A DNA stretch of 20,256 nt from a virus, in the IMG/VR virus record IMGVR_UViG_3300025141_001008, positions 1 through 20,256 of that record; one strand, written 5' to 3'. The translations under genes were made by a program, and so were the position numbers. A model generated the notes under the pieces. It searched no databases. It was not told the DNA's origin and worked only from the letters and a program-made list of their open reading frames with translations. Shown piece by piece: positions 1 through 9,900 of this stretch. Numbering within the stretch: the stretch's first letter is position 1; each line of letters starts with the position of its first letter.

Positions 1-1
1 C

Positions 2-1717
2 GATGTGAAATTGCCCGCCGGCCCAGTCGATCCAAACGATCCAAAATGGAAACAGGCCGCAAGCCCGCTAACACCAGAGGCCATGGCCGCACTTTTAAAA
101 TCGGCTTCTGCAAGATTAACCCCAAGAGAACTTTGTTATTTAATAAATGGCGAATTTTATAATGAAGGGGTTATAAAGATTATACAAAAGTTGATACGAA
201 AGCTGGATAAAAATGGGGGCTGGGGTATTGAAAAAGCGGGCATATATAGCAAGAGTTCCATAGCTCAATATTTTAAGAAGGTGGGTGCAAGCCTCCCAGA
301 GGAGTTCAGCAAAGTCTGTAACGATGCCCTCGGCGCACTTGATGCCGCTGCAGCCGCTATACGAGCCAACCGCGAGCTATGCAAGGATTTGGGCGCAGAA
401 GAGCTTAAAGACCTTAAAGAGAGGCTAGAAAAGCTTGGTTTGAGTGATAAAGATGTAGCAAAGATCATTGAAAATAGCAAAGTAAAAGATCTGAATGCTC
501 TTGAAAAAGCTTTGGACTTCTTGGCAGAAGAGAACTTTCTTGATAGCATCTTAGACGAAATTGTCATTGAGCAACCCGAAATAGTAAACTCTGCAGTAGA
601 AAAATCTATTAATGGCGCATTTGGCGCAATTGAAAAATCTATTAATGCATATTTGTTTGATCTTTTTCTTAAGTCATATTTGCCAACCTCAGATTTTAAT
701 TTGGCTGTAAATTATCTTGTTAACGAAAAGCACGCCGATCCCATGATAAAGGGCATGCCGCTCACGGCCGAAGCGCCGGTAGGGCAAAAAGCATTGGAGA
801 AAGCCGCAAGAGAAAAACTCATTTCCGACATTGAAGGCAATTATTTTGCGCCGAATCCACTTTTATCTCTTTTTGCTGATGATAATTTTTATGAAAAGCA
901 CCTAGACCCGGGCTTTTTCGGTGAAGAAACTGATATGCCTTTGGTAAAATATCGCAAAATGTTTGAGTCAGCAGCTAATTTCAATTTTAATTTTCGAAAA
1001 ATTGACTTAAAGCAAGCTTTTTCTAAGGCACAGATTCTTGGGCTAAAACTTAATTCTATATCACTGGGAAAGGACGTTGCAATGGGGCTTGATGATTCGG
1101 GAAAATATTATCAAATGTATATTTGGAATATTCCAATGTTTTTAGATTTTTCAGAGCCAGAGGCCGACAAACCTCTTCCCGAAGATCGATCGCCCTATAT
1201 TCATAAAGGCGTCACCATACCCAATGTACTACACGCTCTTAAACCAATTATAGATCCTGATGATAAAAAACTAAATAAGTATATTGATGATCAAATGAAC
1301 AAAAGCGCTATCACTGCGACGAAGACTTCTGGGGCTCAACAGCCTGAAGTTTTTGATAACATCTTTTACAAGGCATTAGAAGTTGCTGTTAATAAAAATA
1401 TTGGGACTAAAAATAGTTTTAAGGAAGATTTGGGTTCGATTAGAAAAGAAATAAGCGAACAACTGCTTGAAATGATGCCGGCGACTACCCCCGATATAAT
1501 GATTGTGGGGGCAATGAGAAATTTTTATGTAGAGGAATACGCAGACAAAGTAAATAAAACTGACAAAATTAAAGTTGTAGATCTGAAAGGTAACGAGCAC
1601 ACGAAGAAGAAACCAAAAAAACTTTTACGAAAATATAGAGCTTTTCAAAAAGAAAATTCCTTGGTGCCAATTGAAAAAATTAAAAAGCAGGTTAAAAAGA
1701 TTTATGAGAAAAAATAG
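2..1717 (+). CDS. Phage structural protein, 5'-truncated, unknown function
   Basis: I do not recognise the family. The frame is open to the left edge. A GTG at 5 could be a start, but nothing upstream is visible to judge it, and the Pro/Asp-rich opening looks like an internal linker, so this is probably the C-terminal 570 or more residues of a longer protein. Residues (counting from the GTG) 38-64 contain LTPRELCYLINGE, then an Ala-rich helical region (100-125) and a charged helical region (130-180). An 11-residue repeat with EKSIN twice follows near 199-214. The tail is very Lys-rich. There is no signal peptide or clear membrane span. Its place just upstream of the baseplate wedge genes suggests a large virion component (inference). 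It ends at a TAG that is in frame with the next gene; this is the only TAG stop among the seven complete stops after it. Confidence 0.85.
   Translation, partial: DVKLPAGPVDPNDPKWKQAASPLTPEAMAALLKSASARLTPRELCYLINGEFYNEGVIKIIQKLIRKLDKNGGWGIEKAGIYSKSSIAQYFKKVGASLPEEFSKVCNDALGALDAAAAAIRANRELCKDLGAEELKDLKERLEKLGLSDKDVAKIIENSKVKDLNALEKALDFLAEENFLDSILDEIVIEQPEIVNSAVEKSINGAFGAIEKSINAYLFDLFLKSYLPTSDFNLAVNYLVNEKHADPMIKGMPLTAEAPVGQKALEKAAREKLISDIEGNYFAPNPLLSLFADDNFYEKHLDPGFFGEETDMPLVKYRKMFESAANFNFNFRKIDLKQAFSKAQILGLKLNSISLGKDVAMGLDDSGKYYQMYIWNIPMFLDFSEPEADKPLPEDRSPYIHKGVTIPNVLHALKPIIDPDDKKLNKYIDDQMNKSAITATKTSGAQQPEVFDNIFYKALEVAVNKNIGTKNSFKEDLGSIRKEISEQLLEMMPATTPDIMIVGAMRNFYVEEYADKVNKTDKIKVVDLKGNEHTKKKPKKLLRKYRAFQKENSLVPIEKIKKQVKKIYEKK
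599..647 (+). repeat. In-frame 16-nt direct repeat, 33-nt period
   Basis: The 16-nt string at 599-614 recurs exactly at 632-647. The period is 33 nt, or 11 codons, so the protein reads EKSIN...EKSIN in a helical context. It looks like a hendecad-type helix duplication rather than a mobile or regulatory element. Confidence 0.75.
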
Positions 1718-1720
1718 AAA

Positions 1721-3292
1721 ATGAAGGTAATAGATAAAACACAACAGTATAACGATGCGATTTTGTATGGCGCAATACTTGGCAAGATTATGTTTATAAT
1801 CGCCGACAAGGTATATGCTAGTATTTCGCTTCTCATTGACAAAGATTATGGCGAAAAGCAGGATTTATTAACAGCTTATTTTATGGAAGTTATAGAAAGA
1901 AAATTTACCCAAGAAGCAACACTCAGCGAATACTACGATGATGCAAAAAGATTGTATGGAAAATATCAAGATGTTATAGATCCCAAGAGTAAGAAAAACC
2001 CATCACTTATAACTGGCAAAGAAGCTCTTGGGGCGATGTGCATGAACTCGATTAAAATAATTCTAGAGCAGCTTAAAAAAGTAAGCGTTAATAGCATAGA
2101 AAATACACCATGGCACGAAAAATGGCTTATTGAAAGTGAATTGGGAATAACGACTTGGGTCTCCCTTAATGATATCGAGAAGAAACAAAACGCCGGCCGC
2201 CACAGCAAGGCCTTTAGGAAAAATAACTTGACGCATCAACCATATTTCAATCCTAGCTCGCCTGAAGATTTAACAGATCTTGAAAAATGGATCAATAATA
2301 AGTGGGGTAAATTTGCGCCGCCGCACTCGTTGGTCTTCGGAAAAAAATTCGGAGCAGATATTAGTTATGCTACTAAGAAGAATAAACTTTTGTGGCAAAG
2401 ATTTATAAAAATAACTCCCGCTTCATTTGACAAATCTGCAGGGTCGATATATTCTAAAATAGAAGATATCGAAAAAGAAACATTCGGCCAGTATACTGAG
2501 TCTGGCCCATCTGTATTTAATTTGTGGCCAGCGTTTTATTCATATAATCTCAGAGGGCATGTTAATATAGATTATTGGGAAGAGGCTTGGATAGACTTTA
2601 TACAAAACCTTCCCACTTCCCAAGTTAAAGGATCAAAAGCGGCTCTTAACGCGGCTAGATATGTTTATCGTTTTCCTTATGATATGTATAAAAAGATTGA
2701 ATATGGCGTGAGAGCGGTGTATCTTTGTGATGAAAGCTTTTTTAACAATCACAATAAAGCATTTTTGGCTCAATATGATGATAAAGTTTTGAGCAGCGCC
2801 ACTACATCTGCTTTTCGAAAGACTTATGGCGATTCTGCTTATCTTATAAATAACAAAACGAAATACGGCATCTGGCCTAGATTTCTAATACCAATAGCGG
2901 AAGTCAAGAAAGAATATAACATAGAAGATCTTGCTATTTTCAACAATAAAAACCCCCCGTGGCCAGCTAATCAATCAGAGTACAACGATCATCAAAAAAT
3001 TAGTTGGGAGGCCGAAGCACGCGTTAAAATGGTTAGAAAAAAATTAGATGCTGAGCTTGCAAGCCTTCAAAAAGAACTGCTTGAGACAAACGAAATGAGG
3101 GCGCTTACAGAATATATTTTCCCTTATCATCTATTACCGCAAATGTCAGCTATTTACTGTATAGAGGCATTGTCAAATGCTTTGATGTCTTTATCGGCCG
3201 GCGGGGGAATACCATCAGTACTTGTTAACGCGGGCCTCGATGTGTTGATTAATAAAATAAGATATTCTGGAGTATATATGAAAAATGAATGA
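1721..3292 (+). CDS. Phage structural protein, unknown function, upstream of baseplate wedge genes
   Basis: The 523-aa product is not a family I can name. Residues 12-38 are hydrophobic but broken by Lys and Asp, so they look like a buried helix rather than a membrane span. The middle is rich in Trp, Tyr and Lys (for example PWHEKWLIESELG and NLWPAFYSYNLRG). Residues 435-462 form a charged coiled-coil-like helix. The C-terminus runs EYIFPYHLLPQMSAIYCIEA (464 on) into a Gly-rich turn at 494-496 and a hydrophobic end. The ATG at 1721 is only 3 nt after the previous stop and in the same frame. I see no good Shine-Dalgarno, so it may depend on reinitiation or readthrough. Its 3' end overlaps the gp25-like gene by 8 nt, which points to coupling with the wedge operon. 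A structural role is inferred from position only. Confidence 0.85.
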   Translation: MKVIDKTQQYNDAILYGAILGKIMFIIADKVYASISLLIDKDYGEKQDLLTAYFMEVIERKFTQEATLSEYYDDAKRLYGKYQDVIDPKSKKNPSLITGKEALGAMCMNSIKIILEQLKKVSVNSIENTPWHEKWLIESELGITTWVSLNDIEKKQNAGRHSKAFRKNNLTHQPYFNPSSPEDLTDLEKWINNKWGKFAPPHSLVFGKKFGADISYATKKNKLLWQRFIKITPASFDKSAGSIYSKIEDIEKETFGQYTESGPSVFNLWPAFYSYNLRGHVNIDYWEEAWIDFIQNLPTSQVKGSKAALNAARYVYRFPYDMYKKIEYGVRAVYLCDESFFNNHNKAFLAQYDDKVLSSATTSAFRKTYGDSAYLINNKTKYGIWPRFLIPIAEVKKEYNIEDLAIFNNKNPPWPANQSEYNDHQKISWEAEARVKMVRKKLDAELASLQKELLETNEMRALTEYIFPYHLLPQMSAIYCIEALSNALMSLSAGGGIPSVLVNAGLDVLINKIRYSGVYMKNE

Positions 3293-3662
3293 GGGCTTAT
3301 CAGTAAAACTTCCTTTGCAGAAAGACAAAAAATTTGGCTTTTTGCTAAACACGACTTATGAAGACATGATTCTTCAGAACTTAAAGAATTTAATTTTGAC
3401 TTCACCCGGGGAACGAGTCTGGGATCCGGAGTTTGGTGTTGGTTTAAGAAGACATCTTTTTGAACTACAAAGCGACACAATCAATAATGAACTTGCTGTA
3501 AAGATAAATGAACAGATAGAAACATACATGCCCTTTATAGAAATACTTGATGTTGAAGTACTTAGAAATGCAAAAATTGAAAATATGTTGAATGTGACAC
3601 TTTCTTTTCTTATTAAACCGTTGCAAAAGTCTGAGACTTTGGACATCTCATTTCTTATTTAA
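3285..3662 (+). CDS. Baseplate wedge protein, T4 gp25 / P2 W-like
   Basis: The 125-aa length fits the gp25/GPW family (T4 gp25 is about 132 aa). The family signature is present: an N-terminal strand segment, then ILTSPGERVWDPEFGVGL (residues about 36-54), where a Gly-Glu-Arg turn precedes the (N/D)P-x-FG-x-G-L motif, then a helical segment and a closing beta region. In T4 and P2 this protein sits in the inner baseplate wedge and contacts the first sheath ring; homologues occur in R-type pyocins and type VI secretion systems. The ATG at 3285 overlaps the upstream gene by 8 nt. TGGAG at 3268-3272 is a rather distant Shine-Dalgarno. The ATG at 3278 is in the upstream gene's frame and is not the start. 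A gp6/J-like gene follows directly, as expected for this module. Confidence 0.92.
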   Translation: MNEGLSVKLPLQKDKKFGFLLNTTYEDMILQNLKNLILTSPGERVWDPEFGVGLRRHLFELQSDTINNELAVKINEQIETYMPFIEILDVEVLRNAKIENMLNVTLSFLIKPLQKSETLDISFLI

Positions 3663-3677
3663 AAACTATTTAATGTC

Positions 3678-5471
3678 ATGGCCAGTAAAAAAATAATCCC
3701 AATAAACTATACTAATCGCGAGTTTGAGACAATCAAGGGCGATTTAATCGAATACGCAAAGCGTTATTATCCAAATACGTATAAAGATTTTAATGAGGCG
3801 TCTTTCGGCGCTTTGATGCTTGATACAGTCGCATATGTTGGCGATATGCTTTCTTTCTATTTGGATTATCAAGCAAATGAATCTTTTTTGTCAACTGCGA
3901 TAGATCCAGATAATGTGATCAAGCTGAGTAAAACTTTGGGATTTAAATATAAGGGTGTCCCAAGTTCAAGTGGAATTGCAACTTTTTATATTTTGATACC
4001 AGCTAAATCAACGGGGCTTGGAACAGATTCAAATTATTTGCCGATATTAAAGAAGGGGGCACAAATTGCCAACGAAGCAGGCGCTAGTTATATTCTTAAT
4101 GAAAACATTAATTTTGCAGATCCAGATAATTTGGTTGTCGTCGCACAAAATGATGCAACGACCGGCTTGCCCACTTCATATGCAGTTAAAGCGTCTGGCC
4201 AAGTAATTTCTGGTATTTTAGAGCAAGAATCATTTGTACTTGGCGATTACAAAAAATTTAAAAGTTTGCAATTAGCAGCCTCCAACGTGGTAGAGGTGTT
4301 ATCCGTCACTGATACCGCTGGACATGAATATTATGAAGTGGACGCGTTATCACAAAATGTTATTTATAAAACATTTGAAAATAAAAATAATGATAAATTT
4401 GATACGCCATATGTTCTTAAGGCTGTTCCTGTGCCGCGAAGATTTATTGTTGAGCGCCACCGTGATGATATCTTTTTACAATTTGGGTATGGCTCTGAAG
4501 ATAATTTAACCTCAGAGGTTGTAGTGGATCCTGCGAATGTTATATTAAACACATATGGCAAAGATTATATTACAGACACTACATTTGATCCAACCAATTT
4601 AATTAAAACAGACAAATTGGGCGTAGTGCCAACCAATACAACTTTAACAGTTACTTATCGCACAAATACTACTGAAAATGTAAACGCCCCGGTTGGTTCT
4701 GTGACTATTGTAGAAGGATCAAACTTTAGTTGGCCAGATGCCGCCACCAACCCTGCTACAATTCAGGCGGCCATTTCAAGCTTGGAATGTACAAACGAAG
4801 AGCCTATTTTGGGAGATTTAGCGCTGCCAACAGTTGATGAATTAAAAATTAAAGCTATTGATACGTTTATGACACAAAATCGTGCAGTAACAAAGCAAGA
4901 CTATATGAATCTGTGTTATTCTATGCCGACAAAATTAGGTTCTTTAAAAAGAGTAAACATTGTTCAAGACAAAGATTCATTTAAAAGAAATCTTAATTTA
5001 TATGTAATGGCTGAAAATTCACTTGGATTTTTTATTACGGCAAACAATACACTCAAAGACAATTTAAAAACTTGGCTTTTGAATTACAAGATGTTGAATG
5101 ACACTATTGATATTCTTGATGCTAAGATTGTTAATGTTGGAATAGATATTGAAATAATCACGCTTTTGGGAAAAAATAAATACGATGTTCTAGAAGACGC
5201 GCTCTCTGCCCTAAAAGATAGGTTTGATAAAAAATTTGAAATTGGCGAAAGCATATATTTAAGCGACGTTTATACAACTGTTAACAGAATTGATGGCGTA
5301 TTAGACACCACCTCTGTAAGAATTACAGCGAAAACGGGCGCAAATTATTCACAGGCTCCATTTGATATAGTTCAAAATACATCTGCAGATGGCAGATATG
5401 TATCTGTGCCTGAAGATTATGTATTAGAGATAAAATTCCCAGAAGATGATATTAGAGGGGCTGTGAAATAA
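3678..5471 (+). CDS. Baseplate wedge protein, T4 gp6 / P2 J-like
   Basis: The 597-aa product is close in size to T4 gp6 (about 660 aa). The N-terminus reads NYTNREFETIKGDLIEYAKR, followed by FGALMLDTVAYVGDMLSFYL and a stretch on multiple substrate-free helices, the typical gp6-type opening. The C-terminal half has Baseplate_J features: RAVTKQDY at 402-409, the LNDTIDILDAKIVNVGIDIE strand pair, and IGESIYLSDVY at 522-532. gp6 homologues dimerise and link neighbouring wedges into the ring around the central hub, which fits the gp25-like neighbour 15 nt upstream. The middle (about 180-390) is beta-rich and less conserved. The ATG at 3678 lacks an obvious Shine-Dalgarno; an ATG at 3673 is in another frame. 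The stop overlaps the next start as TAATG. Confidence 0.92.
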   Translation: MASKKIIPINYTNREFETIKGDLIEYAKRYYPNTYKDFNEASFGALMLDTVAYVGDMLSFYLDYQANESFLSTAIDPDNVIKLSKTLGFKYKGVPSSSGIATFYILIPAKSTGLGTDSNYLPILKKGAQIANEAGASYILNENINFADPDNLVVVAQNDATTGLPTSYAVKASGQVISGILEQESFVLGDYKKFKSLQLAASNVVEVLSVTDTAGHEYYEVDALSQNVIYKTFENKNNDKFDTPYVLKAVPVPRRFIVERHRDDIFLQFGYGSEDNLTSEVVVDPANVILNTYGKDYITDTTFDPTNLIKTDKLGVVPTNTTLTVTYRTNTTENVNAPVGSVTIVEGSNFSWPDAATNPATIQAAISSLECTNEEPILGDLALPTVDELKIKAIDTFMTQNRAVTKQDYMNLCYSMPTKLGSLKRVNIVQDKDSFKRNLNLYVMAENSLGFFITANNTLKDNLKTWLLNYKMLNDTIDILDAKIVNVGIDIEIITLLGKNKYDVLEDALSALKDRFDKKFEIGESIYLSDVYTTVNRIDGVLDTTSVRITAKTGANYSQAPFDIVQNTSADGRYVSVPEDYVLEIKFPEDDIRGAVK

Positions 5472-6991
5472 TGGGTATTAAACGTTACATAGCTACAAAA
5501 GATAATACAATAACAAACGCATTTAAGTCAGATCTTTCTACAAGAGGGTCTGGTTCCAACATGGGTGCCTCTGATATTTTGGAGGTTTTTTCTATTTATG
5601 CTCAAGCCACCACAAGCAGCATAGAAAAATCACGCATACTGCTTCAGTTTCCGACAACTGATCTTATAGCCGATAAACAAACTGATGTAATTTTGTCCGC
5701 TTCCTACCAAACTAACTCGGGTAAGTCGCAAGCTAATCCAAAGTATTTTTTAAGATTATTTAATGCAGAACATGCCCAAACTTTGCCAAAACAATTTGAG
5801 GTGACAGTAAAAGCTGTGTCTAGGTCTTGGGATGAAGGCATTGGCTTAGACATGGATGAATATAAAGATCTGGGATCTTCAAACTGGGTCAACGCCGCCA
5901 GCGCATCTGGGGGCGTGACAACGTGGACTTCTGCGGGCGCCGACTTTCATGCTAGCCCTTCGCACACCTACTCTTTTGTTAAAGGAACTGAGGATCTTGA
6001 ACTTGATATTACAACATTGGTTAATCAATGGCTGGATGGTACCAAGGCTAATTATGGCCTTGGCGTTTTCCTATCTACGGCATATGAGGACTCAACTGAG
6101 CGTTCGTATTATACAAAAAAGTTTTTTGGCAGAGGAAGTGAATTTTTCTTTAAACGACCTTGTATTGAAGCTCGCTGGAAAGACGCAAAGCTAGATGATC
6201 GCGGCGCCTTTTATGCAAGTAGTTCGTTGGCCCCGAAGGTTGACAATTTAAATACTTTATATTTTTATAATTATATTCGCGGCCAACTGAAGAATATTGA
6301 ACAAGTTGGAAAAGGAAATATATATGTTCACTTATATTCCGGCTCGGACACTAATAATAGACCTGTCGCCGGCGGGACACCACTTCGTTTAGATCTTCCA
6401 GATGATCATGGTTCTGGCGAAACTGGCAGGATTCTTGATACGCCTGCAACTGGCGGTTGGTTTACAACAGGAATATATACCGCATCTCTTGGTTTGAGAA
6501 CTTCTCTCGTGAAGGCTTTTGATGTGTGGCACGTTGGGGCAACTCACTACAAGAGTGGAACAATTGAGATTAAAACATTTAATACCAACTGGGAAGTCAA
6601 TCCCACCGATCGCTATATAACTTCGATAACAAATTTGAAAGATTCGTATAATACTAAAGAAACGGCCAAGTTAAGATTATATATTCGCTCGCAAGATTGG
6701 AATCCCAATATTTATACAAAGGCAATAACTAGGGTTCAAGCAGAGCTTTTAGAACAAACCTATTATAGCGTTTATAGAGAGTCCGATGATTATACAATAA
6801 TTTCATATGGCACTTCAAGCGCCACAGAACACACAAGATTATCTTATGATATATCTGGAAATTATTTTGATTTGGACATGTCTTTATTTGAACCGGGTTA
6901 CGCTTATGGAATTAAATTTTTAATGAAAGTCAACGGCAACTGGAAAGAAACTCCAGAAACATTCAGGTTTAGAGTAGATAATGAGTCTTAA
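5471..6991 (+). CDS. Virion protein with DNRLRE/CBM96-like beta domain
   Basis: The 506-aa product opens with a Ser/Gly-rich segment containing GSGSNMGASDILEVF. It then has a DNRLRE-type (CBM96-like) beta-sandwich at about residues 50-236: SRILLQF at 54-60, SRSWDEG at 117-123, the 'D-I-T-T-L-V-N-Q-W' strand at 179-187, and a closing RPCIEARW at 229-236. In other proteins this fold is found on cell-surface and carbohydrate-associated proteins. Residues 240-506 are beta-rich, with Ig-like spacing and a conserved-looking end near SYDISGNYFDLDMSLFEPGY. AGAGGGG at 5454-5460 is a good Shine-Dalgarno for the ATG at 5471. The gene overlaps the giant gene by 11 nt. A role as a baseplate-periphery or attachment protein is inferred from the domain and position. 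No catalytic residues were recognised. Confidence 0.85.
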   Translation: MGIKRYIATKDNTITNAFKSDLSTRGSGSNMGASDILEVFSIYAQATTSSIEKSRILLQFPTTDLIADKQTDVILSASYQTNSGKSQANPKYFLRLFNAEHAQTLPKQFEVTVKAVSRSWDEGIGLDMDEYKDLGSSNWVNAASASGGVTTWTSAGADFHASPSHTYSFVKGTEDLELDITTLVNQWLDGTKANYGLGVFLSTAYEDSTERSYYTKKFFGRGSEFFFKRPCIEARWKDAKLDDRGAFYASSSLAPKVDNLNTLYFYNYIRGQLKNIEQVGKGNIYVHLYSGSDTNNRPVAGGTPLRLDLPDDHGSGETGRILDTPATGGWFTTGIYTASLGLRTSLVKAFDVWHVGATHYKSGTIEIKTFNTNWEVNPTDRYITSITNLKDSYNTKETAKLRLYIRSQDWNPNIYTKAITRVQAELLEQTYYSVYRESDDYTIISYGTSSATEHTRLSYDISGNYFDLDMSLFEPGYAYGIKFLMKVNGNWKETPETFRFRVDNES

Positions 6992-9900
6992 GAAACTATT
7001 TGATGCAGAAAAAAGTAAAAAAACCACCAACTTAACTTCGGTGGTTCACCAAAGCTTATCTGCGCTTAATTCAAGTTCTTTGGATGTTGAATCCGGAGAG
7101 CTAGTTAGACAATCTAATAAAGAAACTCGCAGGTTTGTTCCAGAGGTGGATTATTCTGATCCGGCGAACTTTGTTCGTTTTGGTTTAAGCGCTCAATATT
7201 ATAATGAATCAATAACAAGAATTAAAGATTATTATCCATATGATGGCTCATTAGCAGAAAAACAAAAATGGCGTAACGAGTCAACGTATTTGGATCTTTA
7301 TCTTTTTGATAATGAGTATCCTAGGGCAAACGGATATGTTTCCTTTGGAGATACTTGGACCGGCACTAGTACGATAACTGGGGGCTGGGGCAAGCCAACT
7401 ACACTTGAATATATCCAGTTCAAAAGCGGCCCCCACAAAGATCCCAACGAAAGAGATACAATAGCAAAAACGTTTCCAGACCCCGGCAATGTTGTTGGCG
7501 GCAAGGCAAGTATATATGATGAAAACATAGACGATCTTGGCAAAAGTAGAGAAGGAAACTTACAATTTAAGTGGCATGACGGCGCCTGTGTTGAGTTCTG
7601 GATGAAAAAAAGCGCATGGCTAAATACCTCAACAGATACCATAAATGAGTGTATATTTCAATTGTCTGGAACGGATGACACTAAAAGCGTTGGCCACGAG
7701 TTGGCTATATTTTTAAGCGGTTCGGGCAATAGCACAAAGATATTTACTCACTACGGAACATATAGTGGTAAAACGTTTACTAAATCTGCGCTTAGTGCGT
7801 CATTAGATACTGGTTTGACTTCAATTGCCGATAACAGTTGGCACCATTACGCTATTAATATTAAGCCAGTATCAACTACTACAACTCTTGAGTTATATGT
7901 CGATGGTGTCCGTACTAGCGCGCTAGCATCGCTAACCACACCAAGTGTTACGAATGTTGTTAGCGGCGCTCTGGTGGGCACCATCGGCGCCTGTGGCGCG
8001 CAGATTGATACAAGCTTTAGAACGTTGGGTTACGGCAAGTTGAAAGCTAGTCTAGACGAGTTCAGATTCTGGAGAAAAGCCAGAACAGCAAGAGAGATCG
8101 GCCGATTTTGGAATAGCCAAGTTGGCGGTGGAACAAATACCGATATAGCAAATGTTGATTTGGGCGTTTATTATAAGTTCAATGAAGGCGTAGTGGGCTC
8201 CTCTTCTATAGATAAAAAAGTAATAGATTATTCAGGCAGAATATCTAATGGTACGTGGACCGGATATGCATCAGGCGCAAGATCTACCGATTCAGCGATT
8301 GTTGAATCTGGCGCATCGAGTTTTGAGTTCAAAGATCCTATTTTGTATAGCGCACATCCGGACTTTATAACATTTGAAAACAGATTAGCCGAAAGCGCCA
8401 GCTATCATGACAGGAACAACCCATCTGCCATTTATAATACTTTGCCGGCGTGGATAACAGAAGAAGATTACGAAAACGGCAGTGTTTTACGCAACTTGAC
8501 ACAAATAATGGCAAGTTATTTGGACGATCTTTATCTTCAGATACAAGAGCTTCCAAAGCTTAGACATAAAACTTATGCAGAAGATTTTAGGAAACCTCAT
8601 GTTTTTTATGCACAGCTATTAGAAAATACTGGTTTTCCTGCACCAAAGATTTTTGCGAACATATCAAGCTTTACAAAATATTTAAACCGATCAGAAAAGA
8701 AACTATTTGAAAAAGACGTAGATGAAATAAAAAATACGATTTATCAAAACATATATAATAACTTAGTTTATATTTTAAAAAGCAAGGGCACCGAAGCCGC
8801 TTTTAGAAACTTGATTAGGTGTTTTGGCGTCGGCGATGAACATTTTAAGCTTAATATTTATTCAAACAATACGGAATATAACCTTAAAGACGGCTATAGG
8901 CCAGCAGTAGTAAGAAAAAATTATATTAATTTTAATGATCCCGATGAATTTGAGGCGAGCGTTTATCAATATTCAGATCCGATTAATTCTGATTCAACAG
9001 GCTTTATTTATGGAACGCTAGATCAAAAAGTTGCTAACGATCAGTCTGCTGAAGGCTCAACTGCAAATACTTATGAGTGCGAAGTTATATTTCCTAAGCG
9101 CCCAGCCCCGGGCAGCTTCAACTTTGTAGATTATCCGTATTTAACATCCTCGTTGTTTGGCGTGCATCAACATAACACGGCCAGCAATGATGACGATACT
9201 GGCTTTCCAACACCAGATTATGCAAACTTTCAAGTGCATGCTGTACGCAATAAAATATATTCAAAGGATGTATATTTTGTTTTAACTTCTTCTGGTGATT
9301 TTAGTTTTAAAGAAATTGCTTCGCCTGTTTTTAGAGACGTTTATAATAATCAGAAGTGGAATTTTGCAGTTCGTATTAAGCCGAGAAAATTTGATCTTGC
9401 AGATTTTACGAGTGGAAGTTTTGAAGTTGGAGTAACCGGCTCAAATATTGAATTCTATGGCATAAGTACGGTGGGAAGTTATGTTAATGGTGAGTTTTTG
9501 CTTTCAGCATCTATACCAACTTACCTTCAGGGCGTTTCTTTGGTTGCACATCCACGCAGAGTTTACGTCGGCACGCATCGTCAACACATGACAGCTTCGA
9601 CAGTATATCAAAGAACAGATACAAAAATTTCATCGATGAGAGTTTGGGCAGATTATTTGGACGACAACACTATTAAAGCTCATGCTCTTGACCCGGAAAA
9701 TTATGGCACTGCACAGCCCTATAAGAGTGCTTATTTAGGCCAATCACAGATAAGTGATGTTTTTGTGCCAAAATCTGAAACTTTGATATTGAACTGGGAT
9801 TTTGCTCAGGTCAGTGGCTCAGATGCTAATGGCAGGTTCCCCGTTATTGACGCGTCTTCTGGTTCTGTGACCGATCTAAATACTCGTGTTCGCTACGGAA

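Noticed and set aside
281-420. GC-rich stretch in the first gene
   Set aside because: It coincides with an Ala-rich helix whose GCN codons raise GC, so amino-acid composition explains it better than transfer.
265-567. Minus-strand open frame of about 100 codons opposite the first gene
   Set aside because: It is low-complexity Ser/Leu-rich and mirrors an Ala/Glu/Lys-rich coding stretch. There is no initiation signal or recognisable domain, and it lies wholly within a real gene.
3663-3677. Possible promoter or terminator in the longest gap
   Set aside because: This gap is only 15 nt and A/T-rich, with no stem and no room for promoter elements. It is simply the junction between two baseplate genes.
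7915-7926. Perfect 12-bp palindrome CTAGCGCGCTAG
   Set aside because: It lies inside LamG coding sequence, has no extended stem, and has no second copy that I noticed. A 12-bp palindrome can occur by chance in 20 kb.
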